From Actinobacillus succinogenes 130Z (GTDB taxonomy: Bacteria > Pseudomonadota > Gammaproteobacteria > Enterobacterales > Pasteurellaceae): 64,000 nucleotides of DNA. The stretch spans positions 744,001-808,000 of the forward strand of contig NC_009655.1 in assembly GCF_000017245.1 (NCBI RefSeq), read 5' to 3'. Below, one piece after another: positions 17,229-26,313 of the stretch; positions within the stretch are counted from its first letter, which is position 1; each line of letters begins with the position of its first letter. The position numbers and the translations under genes are program-made. A model generated the notes under the pieces. It worked only from the letters and a program-made list of their open reading frames with translations. It had not been told where the DNA came from and did no database searches.

Positions 17229-17891
17229 ATGAATATCCCGTTGGTTGTCCGCCGGCTTGGCGTGCAGGATTATAATCAGGTTTGGCGGCAAATGCAGGAT
17301 TTTACTGATCAGCGCAATGAAAATACGCCCGATGAAATCTGGTTGGTGCAGCATCCGCCCGTATTTACTCAAGGACAGGCCGGAAAGCCGGAACATTTGC
17401 TTAATCCGGGCGCTATTCCTGTGGTGCGGTCCGATCGCGGCGGACAGATTACTTATCACGGACCGGGCCAGCAAATTATGTATGTCCTAATCGATATTAA
17501 ACGCGGCAAAGCTTATGGTCGAGATATAAGTGTGCGCCAATTGGTGAGCGCGCTTGAACAATCAGTTGTCAAAACCTTGGCCGGTTATGGTGTGAACGCT
17601 TACCCGAAAGCCGAAGCGCCGGGAGTCTACGTAAACACGGACGGACAAGAGAAGAAAATTTGTTCATTAGGATTGCGTATTCGCCACGGTTGTTCTTTTC
17701 ACGGATTGGCACTGAATATTAATATGGATTTAACACCGTTTCACCACATCAATCCTTGCGGTTATGCCGGACTTGAAATGTGTCAGTTGGCGGATTTTGT
17801 TGAGAACGGCGAAGCGGACTGCGATGAGGTATCGCCTAAATTAGTTACACACTTTGCTGAAATTTTGGGGTATAATGCAACAAAATTTTAA
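17229..17891 (+). CDS. lipB: Lipoyl(octanoyl) transferase
   Basis: Moves octanoyl from octanoyl-ACP to the lipoyl domains of 2-oxoacid dehydrogenases and glycine cleavage H protein. The 220-residue protein has RGGQITYHGPGQ, the catalytic Lys in KKICSLGLR and the acyl-thioester Cys in NPCGYAG. It lies between ybeD and lipA. The upstream USS terminator suggests that ybeD-lipB-lipA has its own promoter in the ~20 bp before ybeD or receives read-through. Confidence 0.97.
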   Translation: MNIPLVVRRLGVQDYNQVWRQMQDFTDQRNENTPDEIWLVQHPPVFTQGQAGKPEHLLNPGAIPVVRSDRGGQITYHGPGQQIMYVLIDIKRGKAYGRDISVRQLVSALEQSVVKTLAGYGVNAYPKAEAPGVYVNTDGQEKKICSLGLRIRHGCSFHGLALNINMDLTPFHHINPCGYAGLEMCQLADFVENGEADCDEVSPKLVTHFAEILGYNATKF

Positions 17892-17924
17892 CATTTCAAC
17901 TTTTTTTATAATTTAGGAAAATGT

Positions 17925-18887
17925 ATGGGCACGCCATTTAAAATGGAACGCGGCGTGAAATATCGCGATGCCGCTAAAACTTCGATTATTAAAGTAACCA
18001 ATATCGATCCCGATCGGGAATTATTGCAAAAACCCTCATGGATGAAGATCAAATTGCCTGCCAGTTCGGCAAAAATCGATAGCATTAAAAACGGAATGCG
18101 TCGTCACGGGTTGCATTCCGTATGCGAAGAAGCGTCATGTCCGAATTTACATGAATGCTTTAATCACGGTACGGCAACTTTCATGATTTTAGGGGCGATT
18201 TGTACCCGCCGTTGTCCGTTTTGCGATGTCGCACACGGAAAACCGTTACCGCCGGATCCCGAAGAACCTAGAAAATTGGCGGAAACTATTCAGGATATGA
18301 AACTTAAATATGTGGTGATTACATCCGTTGACCGTGACGATTTACCGGATCGCGGGGCAGGACATTTCGCCGATTGCGTGCGGGAAATCCGCGCGTTAAA
18401 TCCGGAGATCAAAATTGAAATTTTAGTGCCGGATTTCCGCGGACGTATTGAATTGGCACTGGAGAAACTGAAAAATAATCCGCCGGATGTGTTTAACCAT
18501 AACCTGGAAAATATTCCGCGTCTGTACCGTGAAATCCGTCCGGGAGCAGATTATGAATGGTCGCTGAAATTATTGCGTGAATTTAAAGCAATGTTCCCGC
18601 ATATTCCGACTAAATCCGGTTTGATGGTAGGATTAGGCGAAAACAACGAAGAAATCCTGCAAGTTATGCGCGATCTCCGTACTAACGGAGTGACTATGCT
18701 GACGCTGGGGCAGTATTTGCAACCAAGCCGTTATCATTTACCGGTGGCGCGTTACGTTTCACCTGAAGAGTTTGACGAGTTTCGTGAAAAAGCCGCGGAA
18801 ATGGGATTTGAACATGCCGCTTGCGGACCTTTTGTCCGTTCGTCTTATCATGCTGATCTGCAAGCAAGCGGCGGGCTGGTAAAATAA
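17925..18887 (+). CDS. lipA: Lipoyl synthase
   Basis: Radical-SAM enzyme that inserts two sulfurs into protein-bound octanoyl groups. The 320 residues carry the auxiliary-cluster motif CEEASCPNLHEC, the radical-SAM motif CTRRCPFC, and the C-terminal RSSYHAD Ser ligand of the auxiliary cluster. An AGGAA site precedes the ATG at 17925. A strong terminator follows. Confidence 0.98.
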   Translation: MGTPFKMERGVKYRDAAKTSIIKVTNIDPDRELLQKPSWMKIKLPASSAKIDSIKNGMRRHGLHSVCEEASCPNLHECFNHGTATFMILGAICTRRCPFCDVAHGKPLPPDPEEPRKLAETIQDMKLKYVVITSVDRDDLPDRGAGHFADCVREIRALNPEIKIEILVPDFRGRIELALEKLKNNPPDVFNHNLENIPRLYREIRPGADYEWSLKLLREFKAMFPHIPTKSGLMVGLGENNEEILQVMRDLRTNGVTMLTLGQYLQPSRYHLPVARYVSPEEFDEFREKAAEMGFEHAACGPFVRSSYHADLQASGGLVK

Positions 18888-18902
18888 TACCCCCTGATTG
18901 TA

Positions 18903-18936
18903 AAAAACGGAGAACTGAGGTTCTCCGTTTTTTTAT
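18903..18936 (+). terminator. Rho-independent terminator after lipA
   Basis: AAAACGGAGAAC and GTTCTCCGTTTT form a 12-bp stem with a TGAG loop, followed by further T. It lies 15 bp after the lipA stop. Confidence 0.92.
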
Positions 18937-18971
18937 TTGTTAATAACTTATTATAGTTATCTTTTTATATT

Positions 18972-18987
18972 TGTGACGGTAATCAAA
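18972..18987 (+). promoter_or_regulatory. Candidate CRP site upstream of nrfA
   Basis: TGTGA-N6-TCAAA matches the CRP consensus TGTGA-N6-TCACA in 9 of 10 fixed positions, with A/T-rich flanks. It lies about 290 bp before nrfA in a 327-bp gene-free region that also holds a NarP-type palindrome and an FNR-like site. Confidence 0.5.
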
Positions 18988-18999
18988 TTTTCGTTCTTA

Positions 19000-19015
19000 T
19001 ACCTATTGTTAGGTA
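19000..19015. promoter_or_regulatory. NarP/NarL 7-2-7 heptamer pair upstream of nrfA
   Basis: TACCTATTGTTAGGTA is an inverted pair of NarL/NarP heptamers (TACYYMT) spaced by two bases. The left heptamer is perfect and the right has one mismatch. In E. coli 7-2-7 sites upstream of nrfA are bound by NarP and NarL, and NarP is the nitrate/nitrite regulator in Haemophilus. This supports nitrite/nitrate control of the nrf operon. Confidence 0.75.
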
Positions 19016-19063
19016 TTTGTAAGCTATTAATAACCTTAGAAAATACATGGTGTTAAGAAAACC

Positions 19064-19077
19064 TTGATCGAACGCAA
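19064..19077 (+). promoter_or_regulatory. FNR-like site upstream of nrfA
   Basis: TTGAT-CGAA-CGCAA matches the FNR consensus TTGAT-N4-ATCAA in 8 of 10 positions. FNR activation of nrf is established in enteric bacteria and Haemophilus. No well-placed -10 for a class II site is evident, so this is a candidate only. Confidence 0.45.
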
Positions 19078-19263
19078 GATTTTGTTAAATAGTCGTGAAA
19101 ACCCTTACGGATTTTGTTATTTTTAGCCTCGAATAGTTTTCATTTTATTGATGTCGGACGAATGTAAATATGAATAATTTGCATTAATACAACATAAATA
19201 AAACCTAAAATTTGTATATACGAAATATAACCTTGGTTATTAATTTTTAATGGAGTGATTACC

Positions 19264-20823
19264 GTGAACATTCTCAAGAAAACACTATCATCTTTAACGA
19301 TGATCGGTTTAGGTTTCGCAATGGTAAATTCGGCATCAGCGGAAGATTATCCAAAAACTACGCATGAAAAAACGCAACAATTGCAACAACCTTTACCGGA
19401 AACAGCGGCGAAACGAGCACCGACTCAAGCGGAATTAACGAAAGCCAATCCTGATTTGAAGATTGACGCCGTTAACGAAAAATTCGCAAAAGATTTTCCT
19501 CGCCAATACGAGACTTGGGCGAAAACTTCAGAACAAACGGAATTTCACCGTGAAGTCGAAGACGACCCTCGTATGATTGTAATGTGGGGCGGTTATGCGT
19601 TTGCTAAAGAATTCAATTCTCCTCGCGGTCACGTCTATTCTGTTACCGATGTGCGCAATATTCTACGTACCGGTGCACCGAAAGATGAAAACGATGGTCC
19701 TCAACCAATGGCTTGCTGGACCTGTAAAGGTCCCGATGTGCCGCGTTTAATCGCCGAATGGGGTGAAGAAGGTTACTTCAGCGGTAAATGGGCGAAAGCC
19801 GGTACGGAAATTGTTAACAGTATCGGTTGTGCGGACTGTCACGATACTCAGTCTCAAGAATTTAGAGACGGTAAACCGGCATTACGCGTCGCCCGACCTC
19901 ATGTTTTACGTGCGTTGGACTCAGTGGGTAAAACCTTTGCGACTTCAGATCGTACCGATCAACGCGCAGCGGTTTGTGCTAACTGTCACGTAGAATATTA
20001 TTTCGATAAAAGCACGGGCGCCAATAATGTAGTATTTCCATGGCATAAAGGTCATGACGTAGACAGTATGGAAAAATACTATGACGAAATCGAATTCTCC
20101 GACTGGACTCACTCCATGTCTAAAGCACCGATGCTGAAAGCTCAACACCCTGATTTCGAAACCTGGTCAATGGGTACGCACGGTAAAAACGGGGTAACCT
20201 GTATCGACTGTCACATGGCGAAAAAACAAGATAAAGACGGAAAAGTCTTTACGGATCACCAAGTAGTGGGTAATCCGGTTGTAGATAATTTCCAGAATAC
20301 TTGTGCACGTTGTCATGATCAAAGTCAAGAAACTTTAGTGAAAACTGTTGAACAGCATAAAGCGGATGTTCGCGAAGTGATGATTAAACTTGAAGATCAA
20401 ATCGTGAAATCGCACTTCGAAGCGAAAGCGGCGTGGGATGCAGGCGCGACTAAAGAAGAAATGAAAGATGCGTTGCAAGCAATTCGTCACGCGCAATGGC
20501 GCTGGGACTTCTCTGCTGCAAGTCACGGTATGCATATGCATGCACCGGATGTCGCATTGAAAATTATTGCCAGCGGTTTGGATCGTGCAGCGGATGCACG
20601 TGCTAAATTAGCAGTAATTTTAGCACAACATGGTGTTCAACAACCTATCAATTATCCTGATATATCAACAGCCGAAAAAGCGTGGAAAGTAATGGGTATT
20701 GATATCGAGAAAGAACGCAAAGATAAAGAAGAGTTCATCAAAACCGTTATTCCTGAGTGGAATAAAGAAGCAATTAAAAAAGGCCTGATTCTAACTCCAC
20801 CTCCAACAACACCGGAAAAATAA
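19264..20823 (+). CDS. nrfA: Cytochrome c552, ammonia-forming nitrite reductase
   Basis: Periplasmic pentahaem enzyme reducing nitrite to ammonium with six electrons. I choose the GTG at 19264 (MNILKKTLSS) because TGGAGTG lies six bases upstream and the signal peptide begins there; an in-frame GTG at 19255 sits on the ribosome site itself. The active-site haem motif CWTCK (~150, Lys ligand) and four CXXCH motifs (CADCH ~189, CANCH ~238, CIDCH ~313, CARCH ~346) are present. The signal peptide ends NSASAED. nrfBCD follow. Upstream CRP, NarP and FNR sites fit anaerobic, nitrite-responsive control. Confidence 0.98.
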   Translation: MNILKKTLSSLTMIGLGFAMVNSASAEDYPKTTHEKTQQLQQPLPETAAKRAPTQAELTKANPDLKIDAVNEKFAKDFPRQYETWAKTSEQTEFHREVEDDPRMIVMWGGYAFAKEFNSPRGHVYSVTDVRNILRTGAPKDENDGPQPMACWTCKGPDVPRLIAEWGEEGYFSGKWAKAGTEIVNSIGCADCHDTQSQEFRDGKPALRVARPHVLRALDSVGKTFATSDRTDQRAAVCANCHVEYYFDKSTGANNVVFPWHKGHDVDSMEKYYDEIEFSDWTHSMSKAPMLKAQHPDFETWSMGTHGKNGVTCIDCHMAKKQDKDGKVFTDHQVVGNPVVDNFQNTCARCHDQSQETLVKTVEQHKADVREVMIKLEDQIVKSHFEAKAAWDAGATKEEMKDALQAIRHAQWRWDFSAASHGMHMHAPDVALKIIASGLDRAADARAKLAVILAQHGVQQPINYPDISTAEKAWKVMGIDIEKERKDKEEFIKTVIPEWNKEAIKKGLILTPPPTTPEK

Positions 20824-20834
20824 TGAAAAAAGCG

Positions 20835-20873
20835 ACCGCACTTTGAACTTCGAAAAAAACGTTGAAGTGCGGT
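20835..20873 (+). other. USS-pair hairpin in the nrfA-nrfB gap
   Basis: ACCGCACTT (20835-20843) and AAGTGCGGT (20865-20873) can pair around a 21-base loop that itself holds GAACTTC/GTTGAAG complementarity. No T-run follows, so it is probably not a full terminator. It could protect the nrfA 3' end or lower nrfB-D expression relative to nrfA. Confidence 0.55.
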
Positions 20874-20903
20874 AACTTCAGTCAAAGGATTAAGGTAACG
20901 AAA

Positions 20904-21545
20904 ATGAACTCTGTATTGAAAAAATTTGCAAAGCTCTCAGCCGTATTCGGGGTGATGCTATTTGTGACAACAGTTCAAGCCGAACAGGCGAAAACTGATG
21001 CCAAACAAGAGTCTCCGGTTGCGTCTTTCGAGCAAAAATTAGATAACGTGCGAGATCCCAATCATTACTGCGCACAATGTCATAATCTTGATGTCGCGAA
21101 AGAGCAGGCGGTTGGGACAAATCACGCAGGGAAATTCCATGGTGTGCATTTAACCAAAGAAAATCCTGCTACAGGTAAACCTATTACATGTGTAAGTTGT
21201 CACGGTAATATCAGTGAAAACCACCGTAGAGGCGTGAAAGACGTTATGCGTTTCGACGGCGATATTTTCAGTGATGAAAAACCGATGTACACAGCCGAAG
21301 AGCAAAACCAAGTGTGCTTCTCTTGCCACCAGCCGAAAGATCTACGTGAAAACTTCTGGGCGCATGATGTTCATGCCATGAAACTGCCGTGCGCCTCTTG
21401 TCATACGTTGCATCCTGAAAAAGAAGCAATGAAAGAAATCAAAACGAAAGAACGCGTAAAACTTTGTGTTGATTGTCACGGTGAACAACGTAAACGTAAA
21501 GAAGCCGCTCAACAAATGATGACCGAACAAAAGGATAAACAATGA
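20904..21545 (+). CDS. nrfB: Pentahaem cytochrome NrfB
   Basis: Periplasmic electron donor to NrfA. The ATG at 20904 (MNSVLKKFAKLSAV) follows AAGGTAACG and starts a signal peptide ending VQAEQA; the open frame extends upstream without a ribosome site. Five CXXCH motifs are visible: CAQCH, CVSCH, CFSCH, CASCH and CVDCH. The 213-residue length is normal. It overlaps nrfC by 4 bp (ATGA). Confidence 0.96.
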   Translation: MNSVLKKFAKLSAVFGVMLFVTTVQAEQAKTDAKQESPVASFEQKLDNVRDPNHYCAQCHNLDVAKEQAVGTNHAGKFHGVHLTKENPATGKPITCVSCHGNISENHRRGVKDVMRFDGDIFSDEKPMYTAEEQNQVCFSCHQPKDLRENFWAHDVHAMKLPCASCHTLHPEKEAMKEIKTKERVKLCVDCHGEQRKRKEAAQQMMTEQKDKQ

Positions 21546-22222
21546 CAACTTGCTCACGCCGAAACTTTGTTTCTGGAATGGGGGCATTAATCCTTACGAC
21601 GGGAACAACAGTTAGTTTAACGGCACAAGGTGAAAGCGAAAAGCAAGAAAAACCAAAACGCTATGCAATGGTGCATGACGAATCAGTCTGTATCGGTTGT
21701 ACGGCGTGTATGGAAGCTTGTCGTGAAACCAATCAAGTGCCAGAAGGTGTTTCTCGTTTGGAAATTATCCGTAGCGAGCCTATCGGCGAATTTCCGAATC
21801 AGGAATATGAATTTTTCCGCCAGTCTTGTCAGCATTGTACTAATGCACCTTGTGTAGCGGTATGCCCTACAGGCGCATCTTACATTGATCCGACAACCGG
21901 TATTGTTGATGTAAATCGTGATCTTTGCGTCGGTTGCCAGTATTGTGTAGCGGTTTGTCCGTATCGTGTCCGTTTCATTCATCCTGTTCATAAAACAGCG
22001 GATAAATGTAACTTCTGCCGCGATACCAATCTGGCAAAAGGCAAGCAACCGGCTTGCGTAGAAGCTTGTCCGACCAAAGCGTTAACATTCGGCGATATGA
22101 ACGACAGTAATAGTGCCGTTGCACGTAAAGTTCGTGAAAATCCGGTATATCGTACCAAAGTACAATTAGGTACCGAACCGAATTTGTATCATATTCCATT
22201 TGGCAAGGGGGAACATAGATAA
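21542..22222 (+). CDS. nrfC: NrfC, four-cluster ferredoxin-type subunit
   Basis: Periplasmic iron-sulfur protein passing electrons from quinol-oxidising NrfD to NrfB. It has a Tat signal (CSRRNFVSG followed by a hydrophobic stretch) and four Cys clusters: CIGCTACMEAC, CQHCTNAPCVAVC, CVGCQYCVAVC, and CNFC with CVEAC. The 226-residue length is normal. It overlaps both nrfB (4 bp) and nrfD (1 bp), so translation is coupled. Confidence 0.97.
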   Translation: MTTCSRRNFVSGMGALILTTGTTVSLTAQGESEKQEKPKRYAMVHDESVCIGCTACMEACRETNQVPEGVSRLEIIRSEPIGEFPNQEYEFFRQSCQHCTNAPCVAVCPTGASYIDPTTGIVDVNRDLCVGCQYCVAVCPYRVRFIHPVHKTADKCNFCRDTNLAKGKQPACVEACPTKALTFGDMNDSNSAVARKVRENPVYRTKVQLGTEPNLYHIPFGKGEHR

Positions 22223-23181
22223 TGAATGAATATGTACCATTCCAAACCCCGAACCTTGTTTGGGATAGCACGATTGCCATTTATCTCTTTTTACTGGGAA
22301 TTTCATCTGGCGCCGTGCAATTAGCGATCGCTTACCGTCGCAGTAATAAATTGGAAAAACCGAGTGAAAACTGGGTTATCCGGAGTGCGGCATTTTTAGG
22401 CACGATTCCGACTTTAGTCGGTTTAACCTTATTGATTTTCCACTTGGCTCGTCCTTGGACATTCTGGAAGTTAATGTTCAATTATCAATTTAATTCGGTA
22501 ATGTCGATGGGGGTAATGTTATTCCAAGTCTATATGTTATTCATGGTGATTTGGATTGCGGTTATCTTCAAACAAGAAATTGACGCGTTAATAAAACGTT
22601 TTGCGCCAAAACTTCAGTTTGTGACCACTATCATTACAAAAATTGAATGGCTTTTCAGCATATCGGAAGTGATTCTATTTATCCTGGCTGCCGTGCTCGG
22701 AGCTTATACCGGTTTCTTGCTTTCCGCATTAATCAGTTATCCGATGCTGAATAACCCGGTCCTGCCGGCATTGTTCCTGGCATCCGGTACGTCGTCCGGT
22801 ATCGCCGCAACATTCCTGTGTATTTTACTTGCCGGAAAAATTAAAGGTGACAGCCACGAAGTGCATTTTATCCATAAATTTGAAGTACCGATTATGGTGA
22901 CCGAATTAGGTTTAATCGTGTGTTTCTTCGTCGGTTTGTATTTCGGCGGCGGTCAGAAAGTGGTTTCGCTATATAATGCGTTAACCGGATTTTGGGGGGC
23001 GGTTTTCTGGATCGGTGTTATGCTAATCGGTATTCTGATTCCGCTTGTTGCGAATTTATTTGCCAGCGATAAATTTAAATATAACGCTAAGTTTATTATT
23101 TTAGTGTCTGTTTTTGACCTGATCGGTGTTTTATGCTTACGTTATTTTATTTTATACGCAGGGCAATTAACCATCGCGTAG
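22222..23181 (+). CDS. nrfD: NrfD, quinol-oxidising membrane subunit
   Basis: Inner-membrane subunit of the NrfD/PsrC family with about eight hydrophobic segments in 319 residues; it takes electrons from menaquinol. Family features are the N-terminal PFQTPNLVWDSTIAIYLFLLG and the GAYTGFLLS segment. The start overlaps the nrfC stop by one base. A terminator follows, so nrfABCD is a transcription unit separate from nrfE. Confidence 0.95.
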   Translation: MNEYVPFQTPNLVWDSTIAIYLFLLGISSGAVQLAIAYRRSNKLEKPSENWVIRSAAFLGTIPTLVGLTLLIFHLARPWTFWKLMFNYQFNSVMSMGVMLFQVYMLFMVIWIAVIFKQEIDALIKRFAPKLQFVTTIITKIEWLFSISEVILFILAAVLGAYTGFLLSALISYPMLNNPVLPALFLASGTSSGIAATFLCILLAGKIKGDSHEVHFIHKFEVPIMVTELGLIVCFFVGLYFGGGQKVVSLYNALTGFWGAVFWIGVMLIGILIPLVANLFASDKFKYNAKFIILVSVFDLIGVLCLRYFILYAGQLTIA

Positions 23182-23201
23182 TAAAGTTTTTATAGTAAAA
23201 T

Positions 23202-23227
23202 AAGGGCGTTTTATAACGCCCTTTTTT
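23202..23227 (+). terminator. Rho-independent terminator after nrfD
   Basis: AAGGGCGTT and AACGCCCTT pair around a short loop and a T-run follows, 20 bp after the nrfD stop. Confidence 0.88.
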
Positions 23228-23265
23228 ATGAATTCAAATAAACGAAACGACAGACTATAAGATTC

Positions 23266-25170
23266 ATGTTACCCGAACTTGCTTTTTTGGCTCTTATAAT
23301 AGCCACCCTCGCATTTGCTTTACTGGCGGTTTGCCCGACTATCGGCAAACCGCAATATGCGTGGAATCTCAGTTATGTTTCCACTGTTTTTACGACTGTT
23401 TCCATCGGTATTCTGGCGTACAGTTTCGCCGTTGACGATTTTTCGGTGGAATATGTCGCTGCGCATTCCAATTCCCAGTTGCCGACTTTTTTCAAAATTG
23501 CAGCGACTTGGGGCGGTCATGAAGGTTCTATGTTATTTTGGCTGTTTTCATTAAGCATTTGGGTGAGCCTGTTCGCTTTTTTCAGCCGTAAAATTGATCC
23601 TGTTATCGCCAGCCGGACTTTATCGGTTTTAGGATTACTTTGTTTAGGATTCGGTATTTTTATCGTTTTCTTTTCCAATCCGTTTATCCGTCAATTTCCG
23701 TTACCGCCGGAAGGGCGGGATCTTAATCCTATGTTGCAGGATATAGGACTTATTTTCCATCCGCCGTTGTTATACCTCGGTTATGTCGGATTTGCGGTGA
23801 ATTTTGCTCTGACAATCGCCGCATTAATCAGCGGTCATGTAGATGCCGCCGTTGCACGCTGGATGCGTCCGTGGGCGTTAGTTTCTTGGTTTTTCTTAAC
23901 CGTCGGTATCGTGCTCGGTGCCTGGTGGGCATATTATGAATTAGGCTGGGGCGGCTGGTGGTTCTGGGATCCGGTGGAAAACGCATCCTTAATGCCATGG
24001 CTGCTCGGGCTTGGATTATTACATAGTTTGATTGTTACGGAACAGCGAGGGGTATTCGGTTATTGGACTATTTTGTATTCTTTGCTTACTTTCGCATTTA
24101 GTTTACTGGGTACCTTTATCGTGCGTTCCGGCGTGTTAACCTCGGTACATGCTTTTGCTGTAGACGGCGAACGCGGCTCCGTATTATTGATTCTGTTTTT
24201 CCTCATCACCGTCAGTTCGCTGACGCTGTTTGCCGTGAAAACCAATTTGCGTCAGAGTGCGGTCAGATTTTCTTTTGTTTCCAAAGAAACCTTGATTTTA
24301 CTGGCGAATATTTTATTTGCCGTTGCGATGATCAGTGTTTTTATCGGGACATTTTATCCTATGTTGTTCACCGCCATGGGATGGGGTTCCATTTCTGTGG
24401 GAGCGCCGTATTTTAACAGTATTTTCTTGCCGTTAATCGTCATTCTGTTAATTGCCATGGTGGTTGTCTTGGCAACAAAATGGCAAAAAGTCGACCGCGT
24501 TTTTTTGTTTAAACGACTGGCTTGCCTGTTACCGTCGGTGATTGTCGCTTATGCGCTGATTCGGCATACTGTGCTGCAAGAACCGAGTTTGAAATTTAAT
24601 CCGACGGCTTTCGCTTTGCTGAGCCTTGCCGTTTGGCTGTTTACCGCTACTATTTGGACTGATTGGCGGGCGATGACAATGAAACGTGCGGGCATGGTGT
24701 TGGCGCACTGCGGTGTTGCGGTGACGACAATCGGCGCCGTGATGTCCGGGTATTTCGGTTCCGAGTTCGGCGTACGTTTGGCACCGGGGCAAAGCCAGCA
24801 ACTGAACGGTTATGATTTCCGTTATTTTGGGTTCACTAATGAAATCGGCCCTAATTATACCAGCGAAAAAGCCCATTTCGAGGTAGTAAAAAACGGTGAA
24901 ATTCTGACCGCACTTTATCCCGAGCGTCGCTATTACGACGTACGTACGATGAATATGTCCGAAGTGGGAATTAATTGGGGCTTGCTCGGCGATATTTATA
25001 TTGTTATGGGTGACAAATTAACCTACGAAAGCGGTAATAGCGGAGAATTTACTTTTCGTCTGCATTACAAACCTTTCGTCGGCTGGCTCTGGTTAGGCGG
25101 CATGCTAATGGCTATCGGTGCGTTATGCGCGGCATTAAGCCTGAAAAGAAACGGCGGGAAGAAAGAGTAA
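23266..25170 (+). CDS. nrfE: Haem lyase NrfE/CcmF
   Basis: Multi-pass inner-membrane component of the cytochrome c haem-attachment machinery. The 634 residues include the haem-handling motif GWGGWWFWDPVENASLMPW, conserved His in ATWGGHEGS and HPPLLYLGY, and 13 or more hydrophobic segments. It could be a general CcmF, but its place just after nrfD and before nrfF/nrfG genes supports NrfE, which attaches haem at the CXXCK site of NrfA. The nrfD terminator lies in between, so it likely has its own promoter. Confidence 0.92.
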   Translation: MLPELAFLALIIATLAFALLAVCPTIGKPQYAWNLSYVSTVFTTVSIGILAYSFAVDDFSVEYVAAHSNSQLPTFFKIAATWGGHEGSMLFWLFSLSIWVSLFAFFSRKIDPVIASRTLSVLGLLCLGFGIFIVFFSNPFIRQFPLPPEGRDLNPMLQDIGLIFHPPLLYLGYVGFAVNFALTIAALISGHVDAAVARWMRPWALVSWFFLTVGIVLGAWWAYYELGWGGWWFWDPVENASLMPWLLGLGLLHSLIVTEQRGVFGYWTILYSLLTFAFSLLGTFIVRSGVLTSVHAFAVDGERGSVLLILFFLITVSSLTLFAVKTNLRQSAVRFSFVSKETLILLANILFAVAMISVFIGTFYPMLFTAMGWGSISVGAPYFNSIFLPLIVILLIAMVVVLATKWQKVDRVFLFKRLACLLPSVIVAYALIRHTVLQEPSLKFNPTAFALLSLAVWLFTATIWTDWRAMTMKRAGMVLAHCGVAVTTIGAVMSGYFGSEFGVRLAPGQSQQLNGYDFRYFGFTNEIGPNYTSEKAHFEVVKNGEILTALYPERRYYDVRTMNMSEVGINWGLLGDIYIVMGDKLTYESGNSGEFTFRLHYKPFVGWLWLGGMLMAIGALCAALSLKRNGGKKE

Positions 25171-25186
25171 AAAGAGTAAAAAGAAA

Positions 25187-25262
<76 letters not shown>

Positions 25263-25333
25263 ACGAAAGAACGTCGTTTATTATATGAGTTTTTGCAGGG
25301 CGGAGTAACCCTTTTTTCGAAAAAATGTGAATT

Positions 25334-25861
25334 ATGAAGAAAAAAATTATTTTATTTTTGCCTTTGGTCGTGATTTTAACCATTTGCGCCTTGTTATTCG
25401 TCGGTTTACGGCAGGATCCGAAAAAAATCGCTTCGGCACTGATTGATAAACCCGTACCGGAATTTTTTCAGGCGGATTTACAGCATCCCGAACAAATCGT
25501 CAGCAATAAAAGTCTGCCGAAAACGGCGCATTTAATCAATATTTGGGGGAGCTGGTGTTATTATTGTAAACAGGAACATGCGTTATTGCTGGAACTGGCA
25601 AAGCAAGGCGTACAAATTGTGGGACTGAATTACCGCGATAAACGACAGAATGCGCTGGAATATTTGCAACATTCGGGCAATCCGTTTCTGTTTAATATTG
25701 ATGACAGTCGCGGCAAACTGGCGATGCAACTGGGAGTGGACGGTGCGCCGGAAACCTATGTGGTGGACAAATACGGCGTGATTCGTTACCGCCAATCTGG
25801 TGCGCTTGATCGCAAGATTATTGAAAAAGTATTGTTGCCTGAATTGGAAACATTGAAATGA
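25334..25861 (+). CDS. DsbE/CcmG-like membrane thioredoxin of the nrf maturation cluster
   Basis: A 175-residue protein with an N-terminal membrane anchor (LFLPLVVILTICALLFVGL) and a periplasmic thioredoxin fold. The active site is WGSWCYYCKQEH, so the CXXC is CYYC instead of the WCPTC/WCEPC usual in CcmG. GVDGAPETYVVDKYGVIRY carries the cis-Pro and DsbE signature. The family keeps apocytochrome CXXCH cysteines reduced for haem ligation. It overlaps nrfF by 4 bp. A role dedicated to NrfA (NrfX-like) is inferred from location. Confidence 0.92.
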   Translation: MKKKIILFLPLVVILTICALLFVGLRQDPKKIASALIDKPVPEFFQADLQHPEQIVSNKSLPKTAHLINIWGSWCYYCKQEHALLLELAKQGVQIVGLNYRDKRQNALEYLQHSGNPFLFNIDDSRGKLAMQLGVDGAPETYVVDKYGVIRYRQSGALDRKIIEKVLLPELETLK

Positions 25862-26313
25862 GAATTTTGTTTTATTTGTTAATTTTTATGGTAAGCGCCG
25901 TCCGAGCCGAAATAGTGGATACCTATCGGTTCAAATCCGTTGAGGATCGCAACCGCGCGGTGGCATTGGCAAAATCTTTGCGCTGTCCGCAATGTCAGAA
26001 TCAAAACTTGGTGGAATCCAATTCGCCTATCGCTTATGATTTGCGCCTTGAAGTGTATAAAATGATTGATGAAGGTAAAAGTAACGAACAAATTGTGGAT
26101 GTCATGACATCGCGTTTCGGCAATTTCGTGCTGTATAAACCGCCTTTTCAACGGACGACGGCGTTATTGTGGGGATTGCCGGTACTGCTCTTGTTAACGG
26201 CATTGTACGCATTATGGCGTTATTCCCGGCAGCGGGCGAACATACCGCCGAAATCCACCGCGCTTTCGCCCGAACAAAAACGGACGTTGACGGATTTACT
26301 AGAGAAAAAATAA
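25858..26313 (+). CDS. nrfF: NrfF/CcmH-type haem lyase subunit
   Basis: A 151-residue membrane-anchored periplasmic protein with the family motif LRCPQCQNQNLVESNSPIA, a three-helix domain through FGNFVLYKPPFQ, and a C-terminal membrane helix (LLWGLPVLLLLTALYALW). CcmH/NrfF proteins bind apocytochrome through the LRCxxC cysteines. The length is nearer CcmH than E. coli NrfF. It overlaps the thioredoxin gene before it and nrfG after it. Confidence 0.93.
   Translation: MRILFYLLIFMVSAVRAEIVDTYRFKSVEDRNRAVALAKSLRCPQCQNQNLVESNSPIAYDLRLEVYKMIDEGKSNEQIVDVMTSRFGNFVLYKPPFQRTTALLWGLPVLLLLTALYALWRYSRQRANIPPKSTALSPEQKRTLTDLLEKK

Noticed and set aside
18971..18988. FNR reading of the TTGTGACGGTAATCAA sequence
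   Set aside because: The half-site spacing is two bases too long for FNR; it fits CRP better.
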